From contig CM023448.1 of assembly GCA_013339765.2 (NCBI GenBank), positions 112,724,008-112,788,007 on the forward strand: DNA of 64,000 nucleotides, given 5' to 3'. The stretch's first letter is position 1. The number at the start of each line of letters is the position of its first letter. Positions 60,946 to 64,000 of this stretch are shown piece after piece. The notes under the pieces were generated by a model that did no database searches, was not told the DNA's origin, and saw only the letters and a list, made by a program, of their open reading frames with translations. The translations under genes were made by a program, and so were the position numbers. The stretch comes from Haemaphysalis longicornis (taxonomy: Eukaryota; Arthropoda; Arachnida; Ixodida; Ixodidae).

Positions 60946-62030
60946 AATCCTTTTTAGCGAGTGTGCGGATTGTGGGAGGTTTGTGATATGAACGCTGGAG
61001 TCGATCCCGGAAAGTGGAAAAACAGCTTCGCCGTAAGATGCTTACAGGCTTGCTTCACGACGAATCTTAATGACTCGTCACTGAAATGAAGGGTACAAGG
61101 TAAGTCAATGACGGGTATCAGGGGCAGGCAATTTGATTCGTGAAGGTTGAGTCTGCTCTGTGACATTACTCGGTGCGAGCGCGAAGTGTCGCATCTCGTG
61201 ACGTGATAGCGCAGATCACACTTATTGAAGTCATCGTACGTCGGGCCTCGCTATTCGTCAAACTCGTTCCCTTGCATTGAGTGAATGGTCATCCAGGTGC
61301 ATTCTGGCGAAGCTGACCCACGGTAGCTTTTATGGAGTTCTACAGCTTTCAGTACACACGAATGCAGAAGAAACTTGTATAAACGCCGCAGTTAGAGGTG
61401 TCGAATGAACGGTTAAGCTGCTCTGCTATACGTCAAACCCCTTTAAATGCGGCTGAACTACTACGCACACGCATTGCAGGGAAGATAATTTTTTTCAATT
61501 ACCATGTAAGCGTGTCCGATATTAAAGCAGGAAAGCCATAGAGCCTTTTATTATATGCCTCCATAAGACTCCGTGTATCCTTACAAAACGCGATGTTCAC
61601 AGCCGTTGTAAATTTGGCTTCACTATACTACACGCACGCGTTGCTGTAAAGGCATTCATTCTGCCGATAAGCAAAGGAGCTATGAAGACCAAATACATCT
61701 TTGTTCAAATTATAAAAAAAAACTATCCTGTGGTAACTCGCTCGGCTCCATTCCAGCCGCGAAAGACAATTTTTAGGCAAAACAAAGTTTCAAATTTCGC
61801 GCTACAGTGACGTAATATGGGCACGAGTGACGTGATACGGGCCAACACTAAACAAATATTTTCTCGTTGAGTTGATGCACGAAGACTGAGCATTCAAACT
61901 TAATTTCGAGTCGGCGTCAAATTTGCGAAAGCACACAACCCTTTCGAACATGGCGGCCACCAAGCCACCGTGAGAATTAAGGTCTCGGGGCTCATTCTCA
62001 ACTTCGCCTGAGCACCGCCTTACCGAGATA
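60946..62030. other. Gene B intron 1, unassigned
   Basis: No gene or repeat recognised. Confidence 0.5.
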
Positions 62031-62054
62031 TCCCCCCCCCCCCCCCCCCCCCCC
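62031..62054. repeat. Poly(C) run
   Basis: About 23 consecutive C after ATATC. The longest homopolymer in the window; length may be affected by sequencing error. Confidence 0.9.
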
Positions 62055-63130
62055 AGAAAATACACTTGCTTGCATCAGCCATTGTGACGACGCTAAAGAC
62101 AATCAGCACAGGCGCTGAGAAATATGACAACGGTCAGACAATGCCGAAATGATGCCCGTATTCTCCTCGGATTTGGGATTTTTACGTGAATTCGTTGCGC
62201 TCTCTGGAAACTTTTTTTGACTGGCTGTCATGTTGGTTTCCGGCATTCGCAAATTTCGCGTTTCATTACGTTTGACGGGACCGGTTTTTAATGTGGGAGC
62301 ATCGATCAAGCATTCCGTGGCTCATTTGGCAAGATCCGCGTAGCCTGAATCGCTCTGTCAAATTCCCATCGGCTCCGTGTAACCAACACGTCAAGCCTAA
62401 ATCTGTCGGCAAAATTTCCATTGTTCGCGACGGTCATGTGCTGCGGACGCGGGTATTTTTTCCCATCATTCTGTGGTTTTTCCAGGGACTTTTTTGTTTA
62501 GTCTTCGTCGTATGAAGGTGATGTTTAAAAAACATTTTTGGTTTCGTTCGTTCGTTTTTGTTACTTTTTAGTTGTTTTTGCATTTTTCATTTTTAAACAT
62601 TCTTTAGGCCACTTATTTCTATTGATGATTAAATGTGTTAACTTCGCTAATTATGCATTTTTGGTGAACGCTGTTGGTGTATTTTACGGTTTTTTAATTA
62701 TTCGGTTTGTTTTCAAGACTTTTATATTTTTTATTTGCCGTTTGTTGGTGGTGTATAAGAGAGATAGCTTAAATTTGTGAGTTCACTTTTTATAAAAGTT
62801 TTAGTTTTTTAATTTAATTTTCTTCGTATAATTTACACTGATTCGACTTCGACTCTATTCGACACTTCCGACTCTATTACATTGATGTAACGATTAAATG
62901 ATTTAGCTTCGCTGAGTGGGTATTTGTGTGTCTGTGCAGAGCATTACGCAGTTGGTGCTGGAGGTTGCTCGCAAAGAATGCTTGCGCATTATTAACCATA
63001 CAGCATCTAAAGCGTTCCGAACATGAGCGCCGTGTTTTTCATTGGCAGAATGTTCGTGACGAGAGCGAACGCTTGCGTCTCGAGATGTGGGGGCATGCCA
63101 CAAGGAGACAACAAGGCTTTCCTGCGCCAG
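62055..63130. other. Gene B intron 1; T-rich block 62,500-62,830
   Basis: A strongly T-biased plus strand gives an open hydrophobic frame that I regard as an artefact. No element recognised. Confidence 0.5.
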
Positions 63131-63640
63131 TTTTAGGGGCGAAGCACCTTAGGGGCCGGGCTGTCGGCGTCTCCTGTCGTCGCCTCATGTCGTCATGGTA
63201 ACTCAAGTTGCCAAACGATGGTAAAAAAACAAGCGTATAGTGGATAAAACGAGTTCGAAATAAACTAACATGATTTAAACTATTTTGAAATACAGAAATA
63301 ATCAGGATTTGATTGCATTATTAACATACATTTGCTATATTCCTTCTCGAAATTAGTTTCAAACGCCACGTTTTCTTCTGTAAAGCATACTTCTCAGCAT
63401 GCTGCGGCGTTTGACACGAAGCAACTTACGGCCAGTCTGTCACCCATTTACTTGCTTAAATCCCGTTCAACGCAAGAGAGGGCGCCACTGCCTCAGCAAG
63501 CACGCGATTGCTCCTCCCACCGCGCTTCTCCGGCGTCCAATCGCGCGCGCCGTGTGGTAAGAGAGAGACTTGCAATCTTTGAATACACTTATACAGTGAA
63601 TGCTTCGCCCCTCCCCCAGGTTTCGCGTTAGTAAAGACGG
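63131..63640. repeat. Inverted GGGGCGAAGC motif pair
   Basis: TTAGGGGCGAAGCACCTTAG near 63,133 and its partial inverse ATGCTTCGCCCCTCCCC near 63,600 suggest the borders of a decayed repeat of ~480 bp. Confidence 0.35.
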
Positions 63641-63835
63641 CCTGGGATTTTAAAGCAAAGCTTTCTACCTTTACCAGGCCAACGGTTTCGTCGTGGCGTT
63701 CGCCACAAGAAACTCCCAACCAGGCTAAATAAAAACTACTGGCACCGCCAGAGATCGAAACTGGGCAAGGAGAGAAGCGGAGCGAAGATCGTTGTATTAG
63801 CAACTAAGCTACGCCCACACGTGGAGACGGGGAGA
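63640..63835 (-). mobile_element. tRNA-like SINE fragment
   Basis: The minus strand has GGGCGTAGCTTAGTTGCTAA (A-box region, near 63,815) and CAGTTTCGATCTCTGG (B-box region, near 63,755), followed by ~110 bp of body. Different body from the main SINE family. Confidence 0.45.
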
Positions 63836-64000
63836 CAGACGCTGGTTTTGATTCAGTGCTGAGGAGGGGAGGGCGCTTTTTGGAGGCGACACATGAAACA
63901 AGAGTCAGGGGGAGGCAGTGAGAGAGATGATGCAGTAGCCGCGCGTGCCGCCCTCCTCCTCACCATTCGAAAGACGCTCCTCTCCGTTTTCGGCCTTTTG

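Noticed and set aside
62538..62780. Hydrophobic 80-codon frame resembling a membrane protein
   Set aside because: The plus strand is extremely T-rich here, so Phe/Leu/Val codons arise automatically; no start context or homology.
1..64000. CRISPR arrays, bacterial operons, riboswitches, integrated viral genes
   Set aside because: No regularly spaced direct repeats, no compact same-strand gene runs, and no recognisable viral capsid, envelope or polymerase beyond the degraded gypsy pol fragment.

Overview
This 64 kb window looks like eukaryotic nuclear DNA from an arthropod, most plausibly a hard tick (Ixodida). The basis is mixed. The sequence shows spliced genes with long introns, dense non-LTR retrotransposons with C-terminal RNase H and CCHC-like tails, and five clear copies (plus one degraded copy) of one tRNA-headed SINE with an (ATCA)n tail. 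That SINE body is a type I associate with ixodid ticks from memory. No search was run. There are no bacterial operons, rRNA genes or CRISPR arrays.

Layout. Positions 1-29,100 are almost entirely transposable-element debris. A CR1/L2-like LINE (1-2082) is split by a TA-flanked MITE. A degenerate Ty3/gypsy pol fragment lies at 3990-5020. Fragments of at least two RNase H-bearing LINE families (one ending in a (CT)n tract, one ending in (ATC/GAT)n) occupy 6.4-7.4, 9.2-10.0, 11.4-11.9, 13.5-15.4, 17.5-23.4 and 26.0-28.8 kb, often nested. One truncated LINE keeps a 482-codon ORF with an endonuclease domain whose motif Asp is changed to Gly.

From about 29.2 to 54.6 kb lies one plus-strand, nine-coding-exon gene (gene A). 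I assembled it from splice sites whose phases agree at every junction (0-2-1-1-1-2-0-2). The exons sum to 1302 nt, or 433 codons plus stop. I do not recognise the acidic, proline-rich product. Its introns hold most of the DNA-transposon-like structures: foldback MITEs flanked by TA, a pair of head-to-tail 1.65 kb elements sharing single TTAA sites, a repeated THAP-domain fragment, a pogo-like element and several tRNA-like SINE heads.

At 57.5 kb a second plus-strand gene (gene B) begins. A GC-rich promoter-like region precedes a first coding exon with a signal peptide and the N-terminus of an M14 (carboxypeptidase E/D/M/N-type) metallocarboxypeptidase. The rest of the window is its first intron, and the catalytic exons lie beyond the window. 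Between the two genes there is one weak candidate for a cysteine-rich terminal exon (56,615-56,893).

Genes A and B are not visibly functionally linked. The strongest material for follow-up is the unrecognised gene A and the nested transposon stratigraphy, where exact target-site duplications, a restored reading frame and an unoccupied sister site allow insertions to be ordered.
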